From Gibbula magus (taxonomy: Eukaryota; Mollusca; Gastropoda; Trochida; Trochidae), in assembly GCA_936450465.1 (NCBI GenBank), contig OW388289.1:75194593-75258592 (forward strand): a stretch of DNA of 64,000 nt. Reading direction: 5' to 3'. The notes beneath the pieces are model-generated. The model was not told the origin of the DNA, ran no database searches, and was given only the letters and a program-made list of their open reading frames with translations. The position numbers and the translations under genes are program-made. This document shows positions 35,990 to 51,049 of this stretch, in pieces (positions within the stretch are counted from its first letter, which is position 1; each line of letters opens with the position of its first letter).

Positions 35990-36690
35990 ATGTCTGTGGT
36001 GATGTTGAAGAGTTAAGAAGTGATGATGATAATAACAACGCCATCCGGCAATAATGATATTGATGAGGATGATAACGGAAGAAATGATGATGATGTTGAA
36101 GAAGTGATGATGATGTTGAAGAAGTGATGATGATAACCGTCGTCCGCAGTGGTTATAGAAAAGATGATAATGGTCTTGTCGACGGTGATGTTGAAGGAGT
36201 GATGGTGATAATATCAACGTCATCAACAGTGGTTATAGAAAGGATGATAATGGTCGTGTCGACAGTTATGTTGAAGGAGTGGTGATGATGATAATATCAA
36301 CGTCATCAACAGTGGTTATAGAAAGGATGATAATGGTCTTGTCGACAGTTATGTTGAAGGAGCTATGATGATAATAACACCGTCATCCGCAGTGGTTATA
36401 GAAAGGATGATAATGGTCTTGTCGACGGTGATGTTGAAGGAGTGATGATGATGATAATAACACCGCCATCCGCAGTGGTTATAGAAAGGATGATAATGGT
36501 CGTGTCGACGGTGATGTTGAAGGAGTGATGATGATAATATCAACGTCATCAACAGTGATTATAGAAAGGATGGTAATGGTCTTGTCGACAGTGATGTTGA
36601 ATGAGTGATGATGATAATATCAACGTCATCCGCAGTGGTTATAGAAAGGATGGTAATGGTCTTGTCGGCGGTGATGTTGAGGAAGTGATG
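35990..36690. repeat. ~80-bp minisatellite with a GTCGAC in most units
   Basis: The phrase ggttatagaaaggatgataa recurs starting at 36151, 36231, 36314, 36394, 36477, 36557 and 36638. The spacings are 80, 83, 80, 83, 80 and 81 bp. Units contain a ggtc-tgtcgac block, a tgatgttgaaggagtgatga block and either an atatcaacgtcatcaacag or an ataacaccgtcatccgcag variant. The 3-bp length difference reflects one extra gat. The left part (35990-36150) is a more degenerate gatgatgttgaagaagt repeat. His/Ser-rich frames across it are artefacts. Confidence 0.93.
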
Positions 36691-36699
36691 ATAAAATGA

Positions 36700-38980
36700 T
36701 AACATCTGACGATGAACATATGAAAAGGCATTGATGCCGCCGATTACTATGTTTTTAAGAAGGCCATAATGATGAGTGTAGCGATTGGTTTATCAGAAGT
36801 ATTACCAATAGGATGTACATGTACATGCAGGATACAAAGTGTCTCTAGGATCTACTCTCGTGCTTTTATTCAAATGTCACGTAGAAGTAATTTACTGAAC
36901 TCAATTGTGCGCAAACTGTTCCATTTGCTGAGCACTGTTCCCTAGCCAGGTGATGAAAAGGTCAGAGAGATAATACAAAAAGAGTTCATCGTCGTTTTTA
37001 TAATGAGTCTCTATTCTCATCAAAACACCAGGGGCTTTGCAATAACAGTGAGAAAGAAGTACAGTAATTTACTTGATTTAATTCCCGATCCTCCGAAGAA
37101 TGACAACATCGTCTTACAAATGCCACTGATCATCTAATTGTAACGCTATTTGCTGAGTGTCTGAACTTTAAGGCGTATGGGAAGTTAATCTTACACAGTG
37201 TGTTGAATTGAAGTGACAGTAGCTGAACTGTTTTAATTATTGGTGTCCAATTTACGCCTACTCGAAAGTGTGTGTCCAGTGTTTAATGGATTTGACGTTT
37301 GAAATTACATAATTCACAATTTTGCACAATTCAGCCCATGGTCAGTGGTATGTCCCACAATTTCCAATGTTTACATGTATCTACATTTTTGAAATATTGG
37401 ACTAAAATAGTGAGAGATATTTTGAAATTGGAAATAATGATATATTTACATGTATAACTTGACATCCTAATGAAATATTAATCATAAAAACATTCCATAT
37501 CCCTAAGTTACTTCGTCCAATATATATGAGTAATGTGAAGCTTGAAAGTAATTTAACGTCATGTATAATATATGTATCTTCATGGATACCCTCCTGACGA
37601 AATGGAAGCTGTCAATGTATTACATTGTTCAGTTCTTTCCCGTCAGTTCAGCATCGTATTTCCTTCACAAACACTTGTTACCCGATTCATCACTGAACTG
37701 CAGCGTTTGTCTCGAGCAAGTGGGCGTGCAATTCGTGATATTATGTAAATTACGAAGTTGCTGAAACTAAACGCTGCATCAGCAAGTTATGAATGACCAG
37801 CTTCTTAGCTCTATACTACATATGGACAATCATGATTTGATATTAAACAAGACTTTGAGAAAGGGTATTATTAACTCATGAGAAGTTTCATTTAAATTAT
37901 ATTTTTTATAATAGATGTAATTGATAATAACGTAGTACTCATTTGAATTGAGACGATTTATCAGAAGATTCATTTATGTTTAGACTTTTTAATGTCGTTG
38001 AATGTCTTACAAAACTGATGAATTGTCACAACGAACCGAGAAGCAAGTATACGCCTAATACTTACATGTAGTTGAGCACTGTCCTGTTTCTCCTTAATGA
38101 AAATTTCAGTATTTTGGTTCCGTTTTCACAGGTTGTAAAATGTGATTAGTGACCATTTGACTAATGACAATTGATAAAAAGGTTGAAGTCTATCATGTCT
38201 GTTTAATAACATTGGACAAATCGTCCATTGTGTAGTCAGCGTTGGTAATACAAACACATACAAACGATATCAATCGCTAGAGAAATCTGTCATCTACAAC
38301 ATGATATATGAGAAATAATTTTCATATCATGACAATTAGTGTATGTAATTTGTTTTCAAAGACTTTCGCGATTCGCAATCAATGTGATGTCTTTAGAGGG
38401 ATGTTACATTCTACGTTATTTAGTAAGTTAGTGAAGTATTCTTCAAAAATCCGAAAATGGAATGAAATAGAAATGATATCAGTCGACACACAAAAACGTA
38501 AATTCATTGTTGTGTTAAACCAATGGCACAACTGCCATGCAACATGAAAAGAGAACTGGAAGCGAGCAATAGTGCAGTTACCCACGCCATTGTTGTCTCC
38601 ATCCGCGTCACCATGAGTTTCTGCAGCAGGCTGGATAGCATAAGCACGATTGTTTCCTATGAACATTATAATCTATCAAATTTGTGAAACTTCAAAAAGG
38701 ATTTTTTTTAAACATAAGCTTAAGGCTTTATCCTGGACAAAGATCAAACGAAAATGGATCTAAACTAGTCTATAATTTGACTATTGTGTACTTATATCAA
38801 TGGTATAAAAGGGAGATTATGATACGTTCGTGTAACATGGAGGTCTAGGTGAAACCTGAAACATCGACTCAAACCATCAAATAACACATTGTTTGTAATA
38901 CCACATTTTAATTATTTTGTTCAATACTTTCAGGACATTACCTACCATTGGATTGATTGACAACACGTTGGAAGGGGCTG
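36700..38980. other. unique stretch, nothing recognised
   Basis: Frames up to 95 codons. The 95-codon minus frame at 38379-38666 has a locally GC-richer 5' half but no motif I recognise. Confidence 0.5.
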
Positions 38981-38987
38981 TGACAAC

Positions 38988-39170
38988 CGATCATCTCAGT
39001 TTGGTAAGAAGTCAATGCTCATTCTGCAGGTGTCAAACTTGAGGCAATGGGCATATATGTAGAAACAATTGCTGGGACCATTATAGAAACTCATCTTATT
39101 TTGGCAAGAGGTCGAACCCAACTAAATTATCATACTGCAGGTGTCAAACTTGGGGCAATTGGTATCGAAA
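38988..39170. repeat. 111-bp imperfect direct duplication
   Basis: The phrase tcatct-a-tttgg-aagaggtc followed by ctgcaggtgtcaaacttg-ggcaat occurs at 38990-39050 and again at 39091-39162. The ctgcagg words are 111 bp apart (39024 and 39135). It has the look of a diverged two-unit minisatellite. The 67-codon frame at 39047-39250 arises from it. Confidence 0.75.
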
Positions 39171-39250
39171 CAATTTACATTTTAGAAAATCATTTAGCCC
39201 ATTTTTCTCAATTTGATTACATACCATGCAACAAGAGAATTTCTATCTAA

Positions 39251-40606
39251 ACACAGTACGCGTTGATTTAACGATACCGTATAAGCCTAATTAATACCTT
39301 TCCACGCAAAGGGGCCAGTCACATTATTGAGAAACGAACATCATCAAAATTGAGGTTATGAGATTAGAATAAATCCATGATAGGACGTACCATTATCCAG
39401 ATTATTCATACTTACATTAGTTACCAATTGTTGTCAGGAGACTTTTTGACATTGTTTTACGCGTGCTGTATCACACCGTACCACATATCTGACACCACAC
39501 GCAAAACATGCTTCACAAGAAAGAGTTATTCATGTATTAATGTATGGCTCTAACGAACTGTAGCAATCTAACGTTTAACCAAAATACAAATAGTATGTCT
39601 CGTGTGTGCAGTGCAATTGTGATAATTGTGCAATCATGATATGATGAGATGATGTAGTCCTGAAACTGATTTTTGTTAAACCACAAGGTATACGTGTGAT
39701 GATAATCAACTGTCAGCTTCATGTTATGATAATTTATACCGTTTCGTGCATAAATATATTTCTCATGCAAAAAAAAACATATTAACAATTTAATTTGATT
39801 CTTTCTTGATCTTAGCCAAACATGGCCTTAATCCTAATATTCCAACATTCCGTCATTTCTTCCTACGTAACCTATGTTCTAATTGGACCTGTAATCATGT
39901 ATCAAAAGAAACATAAATGTATTTAAATTGATACCACCCCATGCTAACACACGCTAATCAACGCATCAGTTCATTTTATTTTGATCTCAGCAAAACAAAA
40001 CACATGCTCTTACAAATACATGTAGATTTACTTTTTTTAAAAAATAATATGCACTCGTGGTCAACTTTAACATTTGGTTCGGTCGTAAAAATACGATATG
40101 TAAAGAATCTCGTTTTTGCAAAGGCATTCATGTTCCAACTCATTTACTCTGAGTTATCTGAGCATGCGTGTACTTCGCTCCGACATCACGTACATCTGGA
40201 CCCCTAGCAAATTAATAAACGTACTATGCTGGTCACTCTGTAGGTCATCACTTGACCACTCGATCCGTGAATCTCAAGAAGGCATGCAGTGTTACATTTG
40301 TATGATGCAGCTGATTCTCCAACCTATAGTTTACGTAGACGAATGAAGTAAACATGTACCATTATTCTTTGCAAATATGAAAAAATATGAAATATGAAAT
40401 TGTGCAGGAATAAGAAACACTGCAATCATTATTTTGATTCAATAATACGTTATTTGTAAAATGTCTTTAAATATTTAAAAAAACGCATTTTAAAGTGTTT
40501 CTTGGTGTATTTACAGTTTTCACCAACTTTAAAAACTTACTATCCCCAGATAGAGATGTACGTCGCCTTTGGTTATTTCATCTCTGATTATCATCCTGTT
40601 CCATCA
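39251..40606. other. nothing recognised
   Basis: AT-rich sequence with frames up to 88 codons, none with recognisable features. Confidence 0.5.
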
Positions 40607-40933
40607 GTGTATTTGTATCCGCTTTGCTACTACAATAACCTGATTCCCTGAGCTCTATAACTGTCGTTTAACTGAAGACATACCTATTTAACTTGGAGAT
40701 TTTACGAGCGCTTTGCAGTGCTGGTTTCAGACTGTTGTGTGGTGATTTATAGCATAGCATGGAATTTTTCACACAATGAAATGTGATTTGAACATCGGTT
40801 CTCTCATCGACGTACTGCCTCTGTTGATAAACTGGAAGTTCCTCCATTAGGCGGCTATTCTTTTTACATAAAACGACAATTACACGGATCAGGGAATCAG
40901 GGAATTGTAGTAGCGGAGCGGATACAAACACAC
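40607..40933. repeat. inverted-repeat pair, ~45-bp arms
   Basis: The left arm 40607-40651 (gtgtatttgtatccgcttt...) and right arm 40889-40933 are reverse complements with a few mismatches, separated by about 237 bp. The shared core is tttgtatccgct-tgctactacaa followed by ctgattccctga. This suggests a small foldback or MITE-like element. No clear target-site duplication was seen, and the 105-codon minus frame inside (40668-40985) is probably not a gene. Confidence 0.65.
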
Positions 40934-40985
40934 CGACGGAGGAAGGTGCACTGATCACATCCACAACTTGAATGAAGAAATACAA

Positions 40986-41734
40986 AGGACTATATGTTTA
41001 TGGTGAACATGTAATTGTAAAACTGTTGTGCTTCTGTAGTAGAATAGTTCAACATGTGGCATTTAATCGTTTAGTCAGACATTACAACATGAGTCATAAA
41101 TGTCAAATATGTTTGTTTTAATATTGAGAATTTATATCACGATTATATCTCTGCAACATTCAATCTCAGCACAAATGATATCTGATATACTGTCAAACGA
41201 CAACAACCTTTGCAAAATCTGCTGAAATTAGCAAAATGAAATCTTACTCTTTATATTCAGCTATAGAATTCGAATGAATATAATGTTAAATTTGAGTCGT
41301 TTGTGAGTCCGACTTGTCTGAAATACGACCAATCTCATGTATCCCTATTGCAACAGATTATTTTTCACATGTCTAAATGTCGTATTTGACCAATTTGATA
41401 TCACAAAAGGTCAAATAAATCCATCTGACTATAAATGTATATCAAGCAGAGTTTCATGAGGATATTCAATTATCTTCTATTTACATGACAAAGTAATGTT
41501 GTCGAAAATAATCATGACGTTTGAAGCACAGTTGTATTGAAAACTCACTGGCGTCACTGCATGTAGCACTAATGGCAATTCATTTTAGAAAAACAATTAG
41601 AGCTATTATGTAGTAATAACATGATCCAAAGCCACAGGAGGAAGGGTTATTAACCATTCGAAAGCCTACAACACTTATATAAATCTGAATTCATTTTATT
41701 TTTTCGAACCTAATAGATCAGTGCTATGGAACAA
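40986..41734. other. nothing recognised
   Basis: AT-rich spacer before the 32-bp minisatellite. Confidence 0.5.
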
Positions 41735-43620
41735 CATCCCTCGATATTTGTATGAATCCCTCGATAACCTCCAGTGTTTTTGTATGAATCCCTCGATAAC
41801 CTCCAGTGTTTTTGTATATATCCCGATATAACCTCCAATGTATTTGTATGAATCCCTCGATAACCTCCAGTGTATATGTATGAATCCCGCTATAACCTCC
41901 AGTGTGTTTGTATGAATCCCTCGATAACCTCCAGTGTGTTTGTATGAATCCCGCTATAACCTCTAATGTATTTGTATGTATCCCTCGATAACCTCCAGTG
42001 TATTTGTATGAATCCCGCTATAACCTCCAGTGTGTTTGTATGAATCCCTCGATAACCTCCAGTGTATTTGTATGTATCCCGCTATAACCTCCAGTGTATT
42101 TGTATGAATCCCGCTATAACCTCCAGTGTGTTTGTATGAATCCCTCGATAACCTCCAGTGTATTTGTATGTATCCCGCTATAACCTCCAGTGTATTTGTA
42201 TGAATCCCGCTATAACCTCCAGTGTATTTGTATGAATCCCTCGATAACCTCCAGTGTATATGTATGAATCCCGCTATAACCTCCAGTGTGTTTGTATGAA
42301 TCCCTCGATAACCTCCAGTGTGTTTGTATGAATCCCGCTATAACCTCCAATGTATTTGTATGTATCCCTCGATAACCTCCAGTGTATTTGTATGAATCCC
42401 GCTATAACCTCCAGTGTGTTTGTATGAATCCCTCGATAACCTCCAGTGTATTTGTATGAATCCCGCTATAACCTCCAGTGTATTTGTATGTATCCCTCGA
42501 TAACCTCCAGTGTATTTGTATGAATCCCGCTATAACCTCCAGTGTGTTTGTATGAATCCCTCGATAACCTCCAGTGTATTTGTATGTATCCCGCTATAAC
42601 CTCCAGTGTATTTGTATGAATCCCGCTATAACCTCCAGTGTGTTTGTATGAATCCCTCGATAACCTCCAGTGTATTTGTATGTATCCCGCTATAACCTCC
42701 AATGTATTTGTATGAATCCCTCGATAACCTCCAGTGTATATGTATGAATCCCTCGATAACCTCCAGTGTTTTGGTATGTATCCCTCGATAACCTCCAGTG
42801 TAAATGTATGAATCCCTCGATAACCTCCAGTGTATATGTATGAACCCCTGGATTACCTCCAGTGTATATTAGGAATCCCTCGATAACCGCCAATGTATAT
42901 GTATGTATCCCTCGATAACCTCCAGTGTATTTGTATGTATCCCTCGATAACCTCCAGTGTAAATGTTTGAATCCCTCGATAACCTCCAGTGTATTTGTAT
43001 GAATCCCTCGATAACCTCCAGTGTAAATGTTTGAATCCCTCGATAACCTCCAATGTATTTGTATGAATCCCTCGATAACCTCCAGTGTATATGTATGAAT
43101 CCCTCGATAACCTCCAGTGTTTTGGTATGTATCCCTCGATAACCTCCAGTGTAAATGTATGAATCCCTCGATAACCTCCAGTGTATATGTATGAATCCCT
43201 GGATTACCTCCAGTGTATATTAGGAATCCCTCGATAACCGCCAATGTATATGTATGTATCCCTCGATAACCTCCAGTGTATTTGTATGTATCCCTCGATA
43301 ACCTCCAGTGTAAATGTTTGAATCCCTCGATAACCTCCAGTGTATTTGTATGAATCCCTCGATAACCTCCAGTGTAAATGGTTGAATCCCTCGATAACCT
43401 CCAGTGTAAATGATTGAATCCCTCGATAACCTCCAGTGTAAATGTGTGAATCCCTCGATAACCTCCAGTGTAATGTTTGAATCCCTCGATAACCTCAAGT
43501 GTAAATGTTTGAATCCCTCGATAACCTCCAGTGAAAATGTTTGAATCCCTCGATAACCTCCAGTGTATATGTATGAATCACTCGATAACCTCTAGTGTAA
43601 ATGTTTGAATCCCCTGGATT
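41735..43620. repeat. 32-bp minisatellite, about 59 units
   Basis: The unit is a 32-mer built from gtatgaatccctcgataa plus cctccagtgtattt. Two main variants differ at ccctcgataa versus cccgctataa. From 41.8 to 42.7 kb the variants alternate in an irregular two-to-three-unit higher-order pattern. From 42.7 kb on, aaatgtttgaatccc variants dominate. A 351-bp segment starting at a ttttggtatg variant recurs (42769 and 43120), which is a second-level duplication of 11 units. Because 32 is not a multiple of 3 and the unit lacks minus-strand stops, all three minus frames stay open and give long spurious peptides (184, 92 and 78 codons). No spacers vary between units, so this is not a CRISPR array. 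Confidence 0.97.
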
Positions 43621-43849
43621 CACCTGCGGCTTTATCTGATGATTATGATAATTATCGTGCATGCTTTCTTTTTCCAATTATGTATCTAGGTTTGCAAGTT
43701 GGGTGTACCAGTAAAAAAGGCTTGCTTCAGGTTTTACTCACTTGCGCTTCTTCAGTATAGATTCGTGACTGAGACCCCAAACGCAAACAGGCTCGGTCTT
43801 AATGACGTATCTGGTTGCATATTGGTTACTGTGAGAAGGCATGCAAATA

Positions 43850-44238
43850 AACTACCAGGCAAAAGAAAGTATACACCTTAGTTTGTTTTATCAAATGAAT
43901 GATTTCCAATTACATATATCTTGAGTTTTCGACGTTGTATTCTAAAACTGAATAGTGTAGGACTTTAGTCATCACTCTAAGAATACTTCTTTCGTTTTTA
44001 ATTATTTTTTAAAAATGAAATTCTTGATATAAAAATTCGTTCATACTGTTTATCGACATATAAGACATTTTCTATGTGAAAATCAATAAATGTGTTTACA
44101 TTTAAATTCTTCCCAATGTCTATACTAAACAAAGATATTTTAAATAAAAAATCACCGATTATTATAATGTATTAAAACAACTGCAACAACAACAAATCGA
44201 AACCAAATGAGGGGTGTACTTTCTTTTGCCTGGCAGTG
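43850..44238. mobile_element. 389-bp MITE related to the ends of the 15-kb element
   Basis: The left end begins AACTACCAGGCAAAAGAAAG after TA (43848-43849). The reverse complement of the right end begins CACTGCCAGGCAAAAGAAAG, also followed outward by TA (44239-44240). The ~26-bp TIRs differ at a few positions. The left ~190 bp match the left arm of the large element (a cgagttttcgacgt block) and the right ~200 bp match its right arm (a cgacatata...gtgaaaatcaataaatgtg block). There is no coding capacity and no GTATAC array. It is consistent with an internally deleted, non-autonomous derivative of the same TA-targeting family. Confidence 0.85.
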
Positions 44239-44365
44239 TAGTTCAAAAGATCATCTGACAAAGCCGTAGATGAATCGAAGTATAAGTAGAGATTTATCGG
44301 ACTGTATACTTCCTGGAAATGATTGAGGCATGCCATCAGTGTAGATTTGATTAATAACAGTATCC

Positions 44366-45220
44366 TCAAATACAACGCGGTTCTAACAAATAATCCGGAC
44401 CTCGAATACAACCAGGTGGGCCGTGGGGTTGATGAGGAAATACAACGCGGTTCTCACATATAATCCGGACCTCGAATACATCCAGGTGGGTCGTGGGGTT
44501 GATGAGGAAATACAACGCGGTTCTCACATATAATCCGGACCTCGAATACAACCAGGTGGGTCGTGGGATGATGAGGAAATACAACGCGGTTCTCACATGT
44601 AATCCGGACCTCGAATTCAACCAGGTGGGTCGTGGGGTTTGATGAGGAAATACAACGCGGTTCTCACATATAATCCGGACCTCGAATACAACCAGGTGGG
44701 TCGTGGGATGATGAGGAAATACAACCCGGTTCTCACATATAATCTGGACCTCGAATGCAACCAGGTGGGTCGTGGGGTTGATGAGGAAATACAACGCGGT
44801 TCTCACATATAATCCGGACCTCGAATACACCCAGGTGGGTCGTAGGATGATGAGGAAATACAACGCGGTTCTCACATATAATCCGGACCTCGAATACAAC
44901 CAGGTGGGTCGTGGGATGATGAGGAAATACAACGCGGTTCTCACATATAATCCGGACCTCGAATACAACCAGGTGGGTCGTGGGGTTGATGAGGAAATAC
45001 AACGCGGTTCTCACATATAATCCGGACCTCGAATACATCCAGGTGGGTCGTGGGGTTGATGAGGAAATACAACGCGGTTCTCACATATAATCCGGACCTC
45101 GAATGCATCCAGGTGGGTCGTGGGATGATGAGGAAATACAACGCGGTTCTCACATATAATCCGGACCTCGAATACAACCAGGTGGGTCGTGGGATGATGA
45201 GGAAATACAACGCGGTTCTC
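44366..45220. repeat. ~70-bp satellite, about 12 units
   Basis: The unit comprises gatgaggaaatacaacgcgg, ttctcacatataatccggac, ctcgaatacaaccaggtggg and tcgtgggg. Unit length alternates between about 69 and 71 bp because tcgtgggatga and tcgtggggttgatga variants are mixed. The array starts sharply near 44366 and ends in a truncated unit that runs into an atatgcatttaaggcc sequence. Frames up to 200 codons on the minus strand and 82 on the plus strand are artefacts of an array with few stops. Confidence 0.96.
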
Positions 45221-45250
45221 GAATATGCATTTAAGGCCTACCGTGGTTGT

Positions 45251-45420
45251 GCTCCAAATTGTAATAAATGCTCCAAATTGTAATACCTGCTCCAAATTGT
45301 AATAAAAACTGCTCCAAATTGCAATAACTCGATTTTCGTAAAACATACTGTAAAGCTGCTCCAAATTGTAACAACTGCTCCAAATTGTAATAAAAACTGC
45401 TCAAAATTGTAATAACTGTA
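45251..45420 (+). repeat. left iteron array (ctccaaattgtaata)
   Basis: About seven copies of a 17-nt word gctccaaattgtaataa with spacers of 1-35 bp. One copy is nearly lost (ctcaaaattg). A further solitary copy in the same orientation lies inside the element at about 46914. Confidence 0.9.
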
Positions 45421-45469
45421 CATGTGGTGAAGCTACGTGTTGATGAACATGAAAAGATATAGAGTTGAT

Positions 45470-48560
<3,091 letters not shown>

Positions 48561-48594
48561 ATGCATACGTGTATCCAAATCTAAATACAGATCG

Positions 48595-48785
48595 TGATAT
48601 ACACTCAGACATCTACATCTCCTTATTCAGCTTGATAATCAGGATATTTTACATCTTCTTGTCCTTCAACGTTAACATGGCTACGTCTACGTCTACATTA
48701 ACATATACATCTTCATCTACAACTTCATCTATACGTATATGTCAACTTAAATATGTAAATCGTAATCAACATCAACATTTACATG
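48595..48785 (-). repeat. hexamer array in inverted orientation
   Basis: Here the plus strand reads tacatct / ctacgtctac instead of gatgta, so the hexamer has flipped orientation. A non-hexamer spacer of about 40 bp (ccttattcagcttgataatc...) interrupts it. The flip makes part of the array self-complementary to the main block. Confidence 0.8.
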
Positions 48786-49109
48786 TATAATAGATAGTTT
48801 CGTGTATATCAACCTTACTGTTAACACAAATGTTTTTGAAAATCAATCTTAAAATCAATACAAGCAGACAGAGTCTACTATAACCCCGGCAAAGTGGAAA
48901 CATGTTACAGAAATATGTTTTGAACAATGAGTATGGAGCTTTATGCTATAATAAATCCTAAATCACTAATTAGTTATTAATTCATGCTACAGAAGAAAAT
49001 GTACTTTCCATAATAGAATACTGTCTAAAATAAACTAAAAATAACCAAGTTCTGTTCCGTAAGCGATATTGTAGAACGTATTTCGTAATTTGCTCGGGAA
49101 TCAAGATGT

Positions 49110-49540
49110 AGATGTTTTTTCATGGCTAAAAATAAAATTCCAAAGAAGTTAACAACCCCAAAAGGTACATCTTGATATGATGATTGCTCCACACATCAAG
49201 TTCACTGAGCAAGGCCTTACAACTTTTTAGTTCTGGTTTTGAAAAAAATTCTTAAGTTATGTTTCCTTGCCGGTAACGACTGAAAAAATAAAATCCCAAA
49301 GAAGTTGAAAACCCTTTGAGTTTTATAGTTTTGTTCCGGAAACGAAATTTCCATCGAAACAGCTAAAAAATATAATTCCAAAAAGGTCAAAATCTCCAAA
49401 AGGCACATCTGCACATGATGACTATTCTACATACCTAGTTTCCTTGAGCGGGGCCTTTCGGTTTTTTAGTTCTGGTCCGAAACGAAACCCGGACGCACGG
49501 ATGGACGGACGGGCGGACGGACGGAGGTCATTTCCTTATC
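49110..49540. repeat. ~237-bp imperfect duplication ending in (GGAC)n
   Basis: A gctaaaaataaaattccaaa phrase at 49125 is echoed at 49362, and the segments continue in parallel to a gag(c)-gggccttt word. They are followed by a ggacggacgggcggacggac tract (about 49501-49530). Dispersed repeats ending in GGAC units are common in bivalve genomes (family knowledge). Confidence 0.75.
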
Positions 49541-49673
49541 CGTTGACAACTTCGTTCATAAACAATGTAATTACCATTATCAAAACGAACACCGAATCAA
49601 TGATCATCATAAAACAATAATCGTCAAATAATCAGAACTAAAGATATTTAAGCATACATCGCCTTGATCTGTG

Positions 49674-49909
49674 TTATTACAATTTGGAGCAGTTATTACA
49701 ATTTGGAACACTTTTTATTACAATTTGGAACACTTTTTATTACAATTTGGAGCAGCTTGACAGTACGTTTTTCGAAAACTAGGTTATTACAATTTGGAGT
49801 AGGTATTACAATTTGGATCAGTTTTTATTACAATTTGGATCAGGTATTACAATTTGGAGCAATTATTACAATTTGGAGCACTTTGAGCAATTATTACAAT
49901 TTGGAGCAC
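49674..49909 (-). repeat. right iteron array, inverted
   Basis: About ten copies of ttattacaatttggagca, the reverse complement of the left iteron, with spacers mirroring the left arm. Confidence 0.9.
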
Positions 49910-49917
49910 TACAAGTG

Positions 49918-49990
49918 TTTCCTCGAATACAAACCGGGCCGCGAACCCGGGGTGTTGAACGAAATAGGAGTTGTATTCGAGCAAATGCGG
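49918..49990. repeat. single diverged relative of the ~70-bp satellite, plus short hairpin
   Basis: The phrase cctcgaatacaaaccggg just outside the right iteron array resembles cctcgaatacaaccaggtgg of the satellite that abuts the left array. The stretch also contains an inverted pair ctcgaatac / gtattcgag (about 49922 and 49973). The resemblance hints that the 4.66-kb element was inserted into such a repeat. The match is short. Confidence 0.4.
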
Positions 49991-50847
49991 TAAATTGGTA
50001 GCATGTATTGTTGTTCATATTCCGTAATGCTTTCCATTACAACAAGTGATGTCGAACGAATTCCATCCTACTTGGATTTATATAGAATTAGGAAAACACT
50101 ATTAAGCAGCTGTTCTGTGATAAGAAATCCAGAGGCAAGTCTATTAGAGAAGACATGTTGATGACGGGTTGTTCTGTCAGCATCTATACAAGAAACACCG
50201 AAATCAATACATAAATCGTAGTGTTAAAACCCTTGGTCGCCTGAAGCATATTAACACGAAAGAAAGGATTATACTATAATCACGTGTCATTAGTTTCTTT
50301 TGACACACCTTAACCTATAATAATGTGCACTTGAGAGTGAAGAGTAAAGATACCAAGTAGAAATTACATCTAAGTGTTTTGAGATGCCCCCTGGGTAACA
50401 GTAAAGGGCAAGGTGTGATTGCGAGACAGCTGCTTCTCTATTCCCAAAGGCACTTCTTCCCAGAAAGGCCAAGAGTATTAAGCTTGACAAAGGTGAAGGG
50501 TTCTTGTAATGTTCTTCATCTCAGTTTAGTCTGCTTAACACTTTGACCATTGAGTCGGAAATGTTCCAGCTCATTTTCTATCCTAGTATTATCAACTTTC
50601 CTTTTGGACAGGTTTCCATGGAAACACTTCCTAGCTGCAAACAAGAACATTTTGGTATGTTATTCATACATTTTATACAATGGTATGGGTGCATCATTTT
50701 ATTAGAATAGCATATCCCCATATAATAGTATTTTCCAATGACTCCGTTTGGCGTATCATTCATGTGAAGGTAGTGTCATGGTGCGGTGGAAATGCTACAC
50801 GTACCTTGTATGGAGGGAGGTAGATGAAAGAAATCAAAGAGGTCAAA
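49991..50847. other. nothing recognised
   Basis: The 66-codon minus frame at 50290-50490 is GC-richer than its surroundings but matches no family I recognise. Confidence 0.45.
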
Positions 50848-51049
50848 GCATAACCCAACTTCCCAACACAGCCAGTCTCCATTACTGGTTGATTTAAGCT
50901 TTGCAGTATTTCCCATGCTTTGCCGTGCCAGGATAGTGGATCGCTGGACCTGAAATGCATAAATCTTACTGAAATACTGCAATGCCTAAATCAACCAGTA
51001 ATGGAGACGGGCAAGAGATATGCCTTGTATTGGGAAGTTGAGCATAACC
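50848..51049. mobile_element. foldback/MITE-like hairpin, 65-79-bp arms
   Basis: The left arm 50848-50912 and right arm 50971-51049 are reverse complements around a 58-bp loop. They share gtctccattactggttgat, then tt-gcagtatttc, and gcataac / gttatgc at the outer ends. The right arm carries an insertion of about 14 bp (around caagagatatgcc). A transcript would fold into a long imperfect stem. Frames across it are artefacts. Confidence 0.8.

Noticed and set aside
41735..43620. CRISPR-like array
   Set aside because: The 32-bp units are contiguous with no unique spacers, and the window is eukaryotic.
42466..43677. Long minus-strand frames (up to 184 codons) of Glu-Val-Ile / His-Trp-Arg-Leu type repeats
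   Set aside because: They are the three frames of a stop-free 32-bp minisatellite, so the openness of all frames follows from the unit and not from selection for protein.
44366..45220. Frames of 82-200 codons on both strands
   Set aside because: Produced by the ~70-bp satellite. The same peptide recurs with frame changes at each length variant.
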